Positions 1 to 7,349 of a stretch of DNA of 16,568 nucleotides are shown here, piece by piece (position 1 is the first letter of the stretch; every line of letters starts with the position of its first letter). The DNA is taken from NCBI GenBank assembly GCA_014380545.1, contig JACMJP010000322.1:1-16568 (forward strand), written 5' to 3'. The notes under the pieces were generated by a model. It was given only the letters and a program-made list of their open reading frames with translations. It ran no database searches and was not told the origin of the DNA. A program made the position numbers and the translations under genes. Source of the DNA: Chitinophagales bacterium. GTDB taxonomy: Bacteria > Bacteroidota > Bacteroidia > Chitinophagales > BACL12.

Positions 1-1
1 A

Positions 2-1486
2 AAAGTTTTAGAAACCGGAACAGATTCAATTATCTTATTAAAATATACTTCAGATAAAATAACTGATCTTGAAGGCAAGCCTGTCTATCCGGGCTTTATT
101 GATCCGCATTGTCATTTCTTAAATTATGGTATTGGGCAGAGCTACTCACAATTATATGACACAAAATCATTTGAAGAAGTAATTGAAATCCTTAAAAAAC
201 ATAACACCTCTAAAACTAGCGGCTGGATAATTGGCAGAGGCTGGGATCAGAATGATTGGGCAATAAAAAATTTCCCTGATTGTAAAAAACTGGATGAATT
301 ATTTCCTGATATTCCTGTGTGTTTATTACGCATAGATGGGCATGCTGCGTTGGCAAATTCAAAAGCATTGGAGCTTGCAGGCATATCAGCGCAAACAAAA
401 ATAAATGGCGGTATTGTAAAAGTGGAAGGTGAAAAGTGTACAGGATTATTAATTGACAATGCGATGCAACCTTTGCTAAATATTTTACCGATCAAACAGA
501 AAGCATTTCAACAAAATTCTTTGGTTCTTGCGCAACAGAATTGTTTTGCAGTGGGATTGACAAGTGTGCATGATACAGGTTTAGATCCATGGCAAATTAA
601 TTTGATAAATAATTTGCAAATAGATCAGCAATTGAAAATGCGCATGAATGTTATGATAAGCTGGAGCGATAGTAATTATAATTATTTTTATGATAGGGGA
701 AAAATAAAAACGGATTATTTAAATGTCCGCTCATTTAAATGTTATGCTGATGGTGCATTGGGTTCCAGAGGGGCTGCATTGTTAGAAGAATATACTGATG
801 ATCCGGGGAATAAAGGATTACTATTTTTTAGTTATGATTCACTACAAGGTATTGCAAAAAAAATTTACGGAATGAATTTCCAGATGTGTACACATGCGAT
901 TGGTGATGCTGCAAACAGACAGGTGTTAGATGTATATGCGAGTGTATTAATTAAAAAGAATAATTTTCGCTGGCGCATAGAACATTGCCAGATTGTGCAT
1001 CCGCTTGATCTTGTAAAATTCTGGACATATACAATTATTCCATCTGTACAGGCCACACATGCTACAAGTGATATGTACTGGGCTGATGAACGACTGGGCG
1101 AAGAAAGAATTAAATCGGCTTACGCATATAAAGAATTAATGAGGCGAAATTTTATGATCGCTAATGGAAGTGACTTTCCGGTTGAAAATATTAACCCGCT
1201 TTATGGATTTTATGCAGCCGTTGCAAGAAAAGATTTAAAAGGATTTCCTGCAGATGGTTTTCAAATGGAAAATGCCCTGACCAAACAACAGGCTTTAAAA
1301 GCAATGACAATTTGGGCAGCGTATGCAGCATTTGAAGAAAATGAAAAAGGATCTCTCGAAAAAAATAAATTCGCCGACTTTGTTGTTCTTGACGAGGATA
1401 TTATGACTATGAAAAGTGATAAGATCCCTGAAGTAAAAGTGGAAATGACAGTAATTGATGGAGAAATCGTTTATAAAAAAAATTAA
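2..1486 (+). CDS. YtcJ-type metal-dependent amidohydrolase (5' end cut off by window)
   Basis: The reading frame is open from base 2, so the gene begins outside the window; the first internal ATG (317) is not the real start, because the metal-binding His-x-His (codons 107-115, in a PGFIDPHCHF context) lies upstream of it in frame. Other amidohydrolase landmarks follow in the family order: a lysine at 737-739 in SFKCYADGALGSR, a candidate for the metal-bridging residue; His at 893-895 (THAIGD); His at 983-985 (EHCQ); and the catalytic Asp at 1172-1174 (GSDFPVE). The IDGHAALANS segment is typical of the YtcJ/NfdA branch, which hydrolyses amide-type bonds, for example in N-substituted formamides. 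The true substrate cannot be read from sequence. Known close relatives are often exported or lipid-anchored, but the N-terminus is missing here. The gene runs convergently into the phosphoribosyltransferase gene with a 12-bp gap. Family assignment is firm; function is open. Confidence 0.93.
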   Translation, partial: KVLETGTDSIILLKYTSDKITDLEGKPVYPGFIDPHCHFLNYGIGQSYSQLYDTKSFEEVIEILKKHNTSKTSGWIIGRGWDQNDWAIKNFPDCKKLDELFPDIPVCLLRIDGHAALANSKALELAGISAQTKINGGIVKVEGEKCTGLLIDNAMQPLLNILPIKQKAFQQNSLVLAQQNCFAVGLTSVHDTGLDPWQINLINNLQIDQQLKMRMNVMISWSDSNYNYFYDRGKIKTDYLNVRSFKCYADGALGSRGAALLEEYTDDPGNKGLLFFSYDSLQGIAKKIYGMNFQMCTHAIGDAANRQVLDVYASVLIKKNNFRWRIEHCQIVHPLDLVKFWTYTIIPSVQATHATSDMYWADERLGEERIKSAYAYKELMRRNFMIANGSDFPVENINPLYGFYAAVARKDLKGFPADGFQMENALTKQQALKAMTIWAAYAAFEENEKGSLEKNKFADFVVLDEDIMTMKSDKIPEVKVEMTVIDGEIVYKKN

Positions 1487-1507
1487 TGTTTTTAAACATC
1501 ACATTAA
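1483..1507. terminator. Possible weak bidirectional terminator between convergent genes
   Basis: TTAATGT (1483-1489) and ACATTAA (1501-1507) can pair as a 7-bp stem around an 11-nt loop, overlapping the 3' ends of both convergent genes. An alternative hairpin, ATGTTT/AAACAT (1486-1499), has only a 2-nt loop. The stem is all A/T except one G-C pair, so it may simply reflect base composition. Confidence 0.25.
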
Positions 1508-2014
1508 ATAAATCCCTTTTTCAGCATCATTACTCAGCACAACTTTAATATGCTCACGAAATGTTGTGCTTAATGACAATCCAACATAATCAGGACTTAC
1601 CGGAAATAACTTATGTTTGCGTTCAACCAAAACGGCGCATCTTATTTTTTTCGGCAAAAAATCCAGAAAAGGTTTTATTGCATATAATAATGTTCTACCT
1701 GTATTGGAAACATCATCAATTAAAATAATTACTTTATTATCTATATCCTGCTCAGTTAAGTTCATTTCAACCGGGCTATCTCCCGGATTTGATTTATTTA
1801 ATTCAATATGTGTAAGTGTAAGTTTTGCTGCTATTATATTCTTTAATACATCAAATAATTTTATAGCGAATGCATATCCCTCTGTATTTCTGCAAATACC
1901 GGCAAGAATTATTTCAGGTTCATCGTAATTATCTTCAGCAATTTCAAATGCAAGGCGTTTTATTTTCTGATCAACATTTTCTTTTGTTGCAATTTGCGTT
2001 ATTACCTGTTCCAT
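1499..2014 (-). CDS. PyrR-like phosphoribosyltransferase
   Basis: A 171-residue type I phosphoribosyltransferase. The PRPP-binding loop is at residues 95-109 (VIILIDDVSNTGRTL), with the paired Asp100/Asp101. The downstream segment VERKHKLFPVSPDYVGLSLST matches the equivalent region of PyrR (R-x-H-x-x-x-P-x-x-x-DYVG). PyrR proteins bind UMP/PRPP and can have uracil phosphoribosyltransferase activity; in Bacillus they also attenuate the pyr operon. Whether this Bacteroidota form regulates pyrimidine genes or is only an enzyme cannot be told, and no pyrimidine gene is in the window. It starts 2 bp after the stop codon of the secreted protease gene, so the two are probably co-transcribed. No strong Shine-Dalgarno sequence precedes it, as is usual in this phylum. 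The fold is certain; substrate specificity is not. Confidence 0.88.
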   Translation of the reverse strand: MEQVITQIATKENVDQKIKRLAFEIAEDNYDEPEIILAGICRNTEGYAFAIKLFDVLKNIIAAKLTLTHIELNKSNPGDSPVEMNLTEQDIDNKVIILIDDVSNTGRTLLYAIKPFLDFLPKKIRCAVLVERKHKLFPVSPDYVGLSLSTTFREHIKVVLSNDAEKGIYLM

Positions 2015-2016
2015 AT

Positions 2017-4518
2017 TTATCTGCTCACTACAATTTGTTTTGTTGTAATTACTGTGTTATTTTTTATAGCAATTGTATAAATACCATTTTGAAGAGTGGA
2101 AATATCTATTGTTGCTATTTGTTCATCGCTCAAAAATACGGTTTGCAAAACAGATGCGCCAAGCATATTATAAAAGGTTATCTCATAAGTTCCTTCTGTT
2201 AATCCATCTACATTCAAATAATTATTTGCCGGATTTGGAAATACTTGAATAAACACTTCATCACCTGCACCTTCTTTTAGCGGTAAAGTAGTGAAGTAAA
2301 CGGGTTCGCTCCAGTCAGAATATCCATAAGTTTCGCACATTGCCCTTACCCGGCATAAATAATCAGTTGATGGTGAAAGTGTTTTTAATATCCGGTGTGT
2401 TTTTGCCGTGCCTGTTTTTGATATTTCACTTGTTGTGAGATTTAAAAACATTACCTGGTATCTTTCTGCGTTTGCAATAATATCCCATTGTGCATAAGCA
2501 GCATTTGATGAAACTGTAGTTATCTCAAGGCCCCCTGGTGCATTTTCATGATCATCCTCACTGCATCCCCATGGGCCTGTTAATGTCCTGAATGCATCTG
2601 CTTTACCATAACCCCAGCGATTATCGGGTAATATGTCTCCTGTAAAAGTATCATGTTTTGCCGCACTTAAAATTGCATCTTTTACTTCAGCATAACCTGC
2701 GTTTGGGTTTTTTTGTAAATACAAAGCAGCAATTCCCGTTACCACAGGCGATGCGAATGATGTTCCGTTAAATAAATAATGTTTTCCGTCTTCAGATATA
2801 TAATCACCACCACCACCAAAAGAAAGGAACCAGTCGGTTAATGTTTGTGATGCTGATGATAATACTCTGGCTCCTGTTGCCGTAATATCGGGTTTAATTC
2901 TTCCGTCTCTTGTTGGTCCGTGTGATGATGAATAAAATAATTGACCTACTGTATCAATTAAGGTTGGATAAACTCCATAATAATTTGTCATTGTATCACG
3001 GTTCACATAACTTCCTACAGTAATTACTTCATCAAGGCATTGCCAGTTACTTACAATTGTTTGATCTGTGTTTGGCATTTGATAATTTACAATTTCAGGA
3101 AATGTTGCGGCATCCGGTAATATTGTAGCAAAATTGGAATATCCTGTAAAAGATTCTGTACTCCATATATCAAAACTACCTGTACCGCTTGTTGAAAATC
3201 TCCAGTAATATGCAGGATTTACAGGTACAACATACACTTCCAAAAAATATCTGCCATCAATTTTTTGCGCAGCTGTTTCCACTGTTCCGGTTAAAGTTGC
3301 TCCATCATATACTTCATTAAATGTAGAACCAATAGATCCGTCATCCAATGCGTAATCACTAAGAATATTATATGCAGGAGATGTTCCTTTAAAAGAATAA
3401 TCAGCAGGATCATCAGCAGCAATAGAAAAATTTACATCATCAAATTCTGCACTGTCTGCCCATATTTGAAAATAAATTGCATTTAAATAAGATAACTTTT
3501 TAAACCATGTAAATTGAGGAGTTGGAGTAACATCATAACTTAAATGTATTTTAGCATTACCTGCATTTCCAGCTGCAGCAACAACTACCCTTCCGCTGGA
3601 CTCATTTAATAATTCAACAATTGACTGGGAGGTAATATCCATTCCATCATGTGAGCCAACGTAAGATCCGAAACTTGTATTAATTACACATGGTTTTCCG
3701 GCTGCATCTGCTTTTTCAAATATATATGCAATTGCATCCACAGTATTCGTAAGAAAATTATTTTCAAAATTTATAGCCACAAGAATAAGTTCAGCATTTG
3801 GAGCAACACCACGATATATATTTGAAATATTAGCGTTACCACTTGATGCTGCTGTGCCTGCAACACCGGTTCCATGACTATAATAATAATCTACATCTTC
3901 ATGCGCACATGTGCCGTTTGCTATTTCAGTGCTATCACATTCATTTCCATAATCAAAAGATGCGGGATAAGTACCGTTATTATTTTGGTCCCATAAATAT
4001 TTAATTCTTGTATTACCGGATGCATCGGTAAGGTCCTCATGCCGGTAATCAAAAGGAGCATCAATTATTCCGATTATAACTCCTGTTCCATCATAACTTT
4101 TATCAAGAGGGAATATTCCGTTGTATGCTGAATCAACATTATTATATTTTACCATCAGATCATTTAACGGAACAATTTTTCCCGTTGGGCAATCAATCCA
4201 ATACACAAAATCTTTTTCATTTAATAATTGTACAGTATTTTCACTTACAGATGCTGAAATAATATTTTTTGTTTTGAATTTTATAAAGCCGTTATTTTGT
4301 AAAATAAATTGTTCTACTGATTCTACATCCCCACGAATTAATACGGGTATATTTCCGCTCACATTTTTTGCATTGATATAAGTTTTATCAGTCATCACTT
4401 TTTGTAAATTAAGTGATATGCTGTTTTTCTTTGCCTGTGCAGAAAGATTTACTGTGAATAGACTGATCAGGATTAATAAAATAATGTGCTTTCCTAATGA
4501 TGGGTTAATTTTGATCAT
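2017..4518 (-). CDS. Secreted subtilisin-like (S8) serine protease with fibronectin III and T9SS sorting domain
   Basis: An 833-residue exported protease. Residues 1-28 form a signal peptide (hydrophobic core HIILLILISLFTVN, probable cleavage near SAQA). The S8 triad is present: Asp153 (IIGIIDAPFD), His215 (SHGTGVAG) and Ser587 (NGTSFASP), with oxyanion Asn318 (AAAGNAG). About 160 residues between the Asn block and the C-terminal half (roughly 325-490) look like an inserted beta-rich domain, as found in several large S8 proteases. A fibronectin type III domain follows at about 663-746. The end (about 755-833, starting VFPNPANNYLNV) is a type A T9SS sorting domain. The product is thus expected to cross the outer membrane through T9SS and be surface-attached or released. 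It degrades peptides or proteins; its targets are unknown. The gene diverges from the iron-sulfur operon and has the phosphoribosyltransferase gene 2 bp downstream. Confidence 0.95.
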   Translation of the reverse strand: MIKINPSLGKHIILLILISLFTVNLSAQAKKNSISLNLQKVMTDKTYINAKNVSGNIPVLIRGDVESVEQFILQNNGFIKFKTKNIISASVSENTVQLLNEKDFVYWIDCPTGKIVPLNDLMVKYNNVDSAYNGIFPLDKSYDGTGVIIGIIDAPFDYRHEDLTDASGNTRIKYLWDQNNNGTYPASFDYGNECDSTEIANGTCAHEDVDYYYSHGTGVAGTAASSGNANISNIYRGVAPNAELILVAINFENNFLTNTVDAIAYIFEKADAAGKPCVINTSFGSYVGSHDGMDITSQSIVELLNESSGRVVVAAAGNAGNAKIHLSYDVTPTPQFTWFKKLSYLNAIYFQIWADSAEFDDVNFSIAADDPADYSFKGTSPAYNILSDYALDDGSIGSTFNEVYDGATLTGTVETAAQKIDGRYFLEVYVVPVNPAYYWRFSTSGTGSFDIWSTESFTGYSNFATILPDAATFPEIVNYQMPNTDQTIVSNWQCLDEVITVGSYVNRDTMTNYYGVYPTLIDTVGQLFYSSSHGPTRDGRIKPDITATGARVLSSASQTLTDWFLSFGGGGDYISEDGKHYLFNGTSFASPVVTGIAALYLQKNPNAGYAEVKDAILSAAKHDTFTGDILPDNRWGYGKADAFRTLTGPWGCSEDDHENAPGGLEITTVSSNAAYAQWDIIANAERYQVMFLNLTTSEISKTGTAKTHRILKTLSPSTDYLCRVRAMCETYGYSDWSEPVYFTTLPLKEGAGDEVFIQVFPNPANNYLNVDGLTEGTYEITFYNMLGASVLQTVFLSDEQIATIDISTLQNGIYTIAIKNNTVITTKQIVVSR

Positions 4519-4566
4519 ATTGTTAGTATTTTTTATGCAGAATGATGTTGAACATTTAAAATTACT

Positions 4567-4577
4567 GCTAAATTAGC
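4567..4577. promoter_or_regulatory. Short palindrome in the divergent promoter region
   Basis: GCTAAATTAGC is a perfect palindrome of two 5-bp arms around one base, in the 78-bp region separating the protease gene (-) and the iron-sulfur gene (+). It lies 49 bp upstream of the protease start and 19 bp upstream of the iron-sulfur start. Read on the minus strand it contains TAATTTAG, one mismatch from the Bacteroidota -7 consensus TAnnTTTG. It could be an operator, a degenerate -7 element for the protease gene, or chance in AT-rich DNA. Confidence 0.25.
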
Positions 4578-4596
4578 AACTGTAATATAGACCGGC

Positions 4597-5913
4597 ATGC
4601 ATCTTATACCACAAGTATTGTTCATATTGATATTCGGAATCACAGTTTACGTTGCATCAAAAAAGTATATGAGCATCAGGCGCAACATCCTGCTGGGGAG
4701 GGATGAAGACCTTAGCGATAACCCTGCATTGCGCTGGAAGAATATGGTGCTCTTTGCACTAGGGCAGAAGAAGATGTTCCGCAATTTTATTCCTGCATTT
4801 TTTCACTTATTCATTTATGTCAGTTTTGTGATAGTAAATATTGAGGTACTTGAAATTGCAATAGATGGAATTTTTGGCACACATCGCTTTTTTGCTCCCT
4901 ATCTTGGCGGGTTTTATACTTTCCTTATTTCTTTTATTGAAATGCTGTCTGCGCTTGCATTAATAGCTACCTTCATTTTTATAATCAGAAGAAATATCAT
5001 TAAAGTAAAACGGTTTACACAACCTGAATTAAAAGGCTGGCCTTTTAAAGATGCCAATTTTATTTTGCTTATGGAGCTCATTCTTGTTACAGCAATTTTA
5101 ATGATGAATGCCACTGATTATCAATTGCAGTTGAGGGATGCAGAACATTATGCAAATACAGGAAAATTATGCGTTGCACAATACACAAGTAATTTATTTT
5201 CATCCGTAGGCACTGAAAATTTAATACTGCTTGAAAGATTTTTCTGGTGGACACATATCATTGGTATTTTATTTTTCCTCAACTATATCCCCTACTCAAA
5301 ACACCTGCATATTTTTCTTGCATTTCCAAATACATACTATAGCAGAAATGAAAAGAAAGGCATTATGCAGAATATGCCTGTTGTTATGAATGAAGTTAAA
5401 ACAATTCTTGATCCTTCTGCACAGGTTAATGCAATAATAGATCCGCCAAAAAGTTTCGGGGCAAAAGATGTAACTGACCTTACATGGAAACATTTATTGG
5501 ATGCTTATTCCTGTACGGAATGCGGAAGATGCACAGATGCATGCCCGGCAAACATTACCGGAAAAAAATTATCCCCGAGAAAAATTATGATGGACACAAG
5601 AGACAGGCTGGAAGAAGTTGGAAACAATATTACAAAACACGGTAAAGATTTTTCTGATAACAAATCTTTATTAGGTGATTATATAACACATGAAGAAATA
5701 CGGGCATGCACAAGTTGTAATGCATGTGTGGAAGAATGTCCTGTAAATATTAATCCTTTATCCATTATTCTTGAATTGAGAAGATATGCAATAATGGAAC
5801 AAAGCGATGCACCTGCAGCATGGAACACAATGTTCAATAATATGGAAAATAATCAAAGTCCCTGGCAGTTTAATCCAATGGACAGGGCGAATTGGATTGA
5901 GGAGATTAAATAA
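4597..5913 (+). CDS. Membrane-bound b-heme/ferredoxin subunit of an HdrD-like quinone oxidoreductase
   Basis: A 438-residue protein with two parts. The N-terminal half (about 1-245) has five predicted membrane helices, near residues 4-24, 66-90, 106-131, 154-172 and 214-241. It carries His70, His220, His236 and His238, and the stretch FFWWTHIIG...NYIPYSKHLHIF resembles the NarI-like cytochrome b domain. The C-terminal half holds two complete 4Fe-4S motifs: Cys306-309-312-316 (CTECGRCTDACP) and Cys371-374-377-381 (CTSCNACVEECP). This is the membrane plus ferredoxin part of the fused Fe-S oxidoreductases that link soluble electron carriers to menaquinone. The cysteine-rich CCG part is encoded separately by the gene at 6031, 117 bp downstream. 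Likely role: electron transfer between the quinone pool and a soluble donor or acceptor at the cytoplasmic face. The physiological partner is unknown. Domain content is certain; the heme ligands are inferred. Confidence 0.92.
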   Translation: MHLIPQVLFILIFGITVYVASKKYMSIRRNILLGRDEDLSDNPALRWKNMVLFALGQKKMFRNFIPAFFHLFIYVSFVIVNIEVLEIAIDGIFGTHRFFAPYLGGFYTFLISFIEMLSALALIATFIFIIRRNIIKVKRFTQPELKGWPFKDANFILLMELILVTAILMMNATDYQLQLRDAEHYANTGKLCVAQYTSNLFSSVGTENLILLERFFWWTHIIGILFFLNYIPYSKHLHIFLAFPNTYYSRNEKKGIMQNMPVVMNEVKTILDPSAQVNAIIDPPKSFGAKDVTDLTWKHLLDAYSCTECGRCTDACPANITGKKLSPRKIMMDTRDRLEEVGNNITKHGKDFSDNKSLLGDYITHEEIRACTSCNACVEECPVNINPLSIILELRRYAIMEQSDAPAAWNTMFNNMENNQSPWQFNPMDRANWIEEIK

Positions 5914-5935
5914 TTAAATAAAATTTATTCATTAA

Positions 5936-5996
5936 TTAATATTGAACAAAAATTTTAAAAACAATAACATTTCAATGACTTTTTGTTCAATATTAA
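5936..5996. repeat. Perfect 17-bp inverted repeat with 27-nt spacer, inside the iron-sulfur operon
   Basis: The left arm TTAATATTGAACAAAAA (5936-5952) is the exact reverse complement of the right arm TTTTTGTTCAATATTAA (5980-5996). A further partial copy of the right arm, TTGTTCAATTAA, lies at 6013-6024, ending 6 bp before the start codon of the next gene. The whole structure fills most of the 117-bp gap between the two electron-transfer genes. As RNA it would form a long A/U-rich hairpin; as DNA the repeated TTGTTCAAT half-site could be bound by a dimeric regulator. It could also be a remnant of a miniature element. The repeat is directly visible; its role is inferred. Confidence 0.85.
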
Positions 5997-6030
5997 GTAA
6001 TGATATTCAATATTGTTCAATTAAAGAAAC

Positions 6031-6825
6031 ATGTCTGAATTAAATAAAGTAAGTACTGCCGCAGAATTATTCGCAAATGGTGAATCTCCCGAAATATTAT
6101 TTTGGGTCGGTTGCGCAGGAAGTTTTGATGACCGTGCAAAAAAAATAACGGGGGCTTTTGTAAAAATATTAAATAGCCTTGAAATAAAATTCGCTGTACT
6201 CGGAACAGAAGAAAGCTGCACAGGCGATCCTGCAAGAAGAGCCGGTAATGAATTTTTATTTCAAATGCTTGCGCAAAATAATATTGCTGTTTTAAAGGGC
6301 TATGGAATAAAAAAAATTGTAACAACCTGTCCGCATTGTTTTAATATCATAAAAAATGAATATCCTGCATTGGGCGGAAGTTATGAAGTGATACATCACA
6401 CTTCTTTTTTACAGCAATTAATTGATGAAGGAAAATTGAAAGTGGAAGGCGGAAATTTTAAAGGCAAAAGAATTACTTATCACGATAGTTGCTATCTCGG
6501 CCGGGCAAATGATATTTATGAAGCGCCGAGAAAAGTTTTGGAAACATTAGATGCTGAATTAGCAGAAATGAAAAGTTGTAAGAGCAGGGGGTTGTGTTGC
6601 GGCGCCGGTGGTGCACAAATGTTTAAAGAAGCGGAACCCGGATTTATGGAAGTGAATGTGAAAAGAACCGAAGAAGCATTGGAAGTAAATCCGAATATTA
6701 TTGCATCTGCCTGCCCCTTTTGTATGACGATGATGACAGACGGCGTAAAAGCAAAAAATAAAGAAGATGAAGTGAAAGTTTATGACATTGCTGAACTTAT
6801 TGCAATGGGAAATAATTTAATTTAA
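6031..6825 (+). CDS. Cysteine-rich CCG-domain (Fe-S)-binding protein, soluble subunit of the HdrD-like oxidoreductase
   Basis: A 264-residue protein of two CCG (cysteine-rich, formerly DUF224) domains. Domain 1 (about 21-130) has Cys28, Cys63 (ESCTGDPARR, where Thr replaces the second Cys of the pair) and Cys100/Cys103 (TCPHC). Domain 2 (about 147-235) has Cys154, the CCG pair Cys189/Cys190 (GLCCGAGG) and Cys228/Cys231 (ACPFC). In HdrB this type of motif binds noncubane 4Fe-4S clusters that do substrate or electron chemistry; related domains occur in GlpC, LutA and the ETF:menaquinone oxidoreductases. No signal peptide or membrane segment is present, so it is expected to dock in the cytoplasm on the membrane subunit encoded upstream. 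The asymmetric cysteine content suggests the complete special cluster is in domain 2. Start ATG chosen at 6031, 6 bp after the third TTGTTCAAT half-site. The next gene begins 22 bp downstream. Confidence 0.92.
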   Translation: MSELNKVSTAAELFANGESPEILFWVGCAGSFDDRAKKITGAFVKILNSLEIKFAVLGTEESCTGDPARRAGNEFLFQMLAQNNIAVLKGYGIKKIVTTCPHCFNIIKNEYPALGGSYEVIHHTSFLQQLIDEGKLKVEGGNFKGKRITYHDSCYLGRANDIYEAPRKVLETLDAELAEMKSCKSRGLCCGAGGAQMFKEAEPGFMEVNVKRTEEALEVNPNIIASACPFCMTMMTDGVKAKNKEDEVKVYDIAELIAMGNNLI

Positions 6826-6847
6826 AAAATCAGAATTCAATCATAAT

Positions 6848-7321
6848 ATGTATCAGAATTTTTCATCCAAATCAAAGGTCTGGATATATCAATCCTCAAG
6901 ACCATTTACTGAAAGTGAGATTGATACGCTTAATAATAATTTATCTGCATTCACAAAACAATGGACTGCGCATAATAATCAATTGCATGCTGCGGGAAAA
7001 GTACTGGAAGACAGGTTTATTTTATTAATGGTAGATGAAACACATGCAGGTGCAAGCGGATGCTCTATTGATAAATCTGTACATTTTATACAATCAATAG
7101 AAAAGGAATTAAATATTGAATTATTTAATCGCATGCTTGTAAATTATAAAACGGGAGATAAAATAATTACTACAGAACTTTCAGGCTTAAATGAATTACA
7201 CACCTCCGGCGAAATTCAGGACGATACACTATTTTACAACCCCCTTGTTCAAACAAAAAAAGAATTAGACGAAATTTTTATAACCCCTCTGCACAATAGC
7301 TGGGTAAAACAATTCGTTTAA
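6848..7321 (+). CDS. Conserved Bacteroidota protein of unknown function (often mislabelled 'ABC transporter ATPase')
   Basis: A 157-residue protein that I recognise from memory as a Bacteroidota family usually given the name 'ABC transporter ATPase'. Nothing supports that name: there is no P-loop (GxxxxGKS/T), no ABC signature and the protein is far too short. Visible features are WIYQSSRPFTESEID (12-26), a Trp39-x-x-His42 pair in KQWTAHNNQL, and the most conserved-looking stretch around residues 69-77 (ASGCSIDKSV) with Cys72 and Asp75. The protein has no signal peptide or membrane helix and ends in an aromatic-rich tail. It sits 22 bp after the CCG subunit gene and 28 bp before the outer-membrane protein gene, on the same strand, so it is probably in the iron-sulfur operon. 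No function is assigned. Confidence 0.85.
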   Translation: MYQNFSSKSKVWIYQSSRPFTESEIDTLNNNLSAFTKQWTAHNNQLHAAGKVLEDRFILLMVDETHAGASGCSIDKSVHFIQSIEKELNIELFNRMLVNYKTGDKIITTELSGLNELHTSGEIQDDTLFYNPLVQTKKELDEIFITPLHNSWVKQFV

Positions 7322-7349
7322 TTGTACCTTCAGCAACCTAAACTCTTGT

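Noticed and set aside
317..1486. Amidohydrolase starting at the ATG at 317
   Set aside because: The frame is open upstream and includes the His-x-His metal site at 107-115, so the gene is truncated by the window and does not start at 317.
1617..2202. Forward-strand frames opposite the phosphoribosyltransferase and protease 3' end
   Set aside because: No family resemblance; antisense to two genes with intact catalytic motifs.
4519..4596. Full -33/-7 promoter in the divergent region
   Set aside because: No exact TAnnTTTG on either strand; only a one-mismatch candidate overlapping a palindrome.
4597..6825. Heterodisulfide reductase of methanogenesis
   Set aside because: Domains are HdrD-like, but the window is bacterial (T9SS cargo, DUF4350-MoxR-DUF58) and the same domains occur in many bacterial quinone-linked oxidoreductases.
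6848..7321. Annotation as an ABC transporter ATPase
   Set aside because: No Walker A, Walker B or ABC signature is present and the protein is only 157 residues; the name appears to be a propagated database error.
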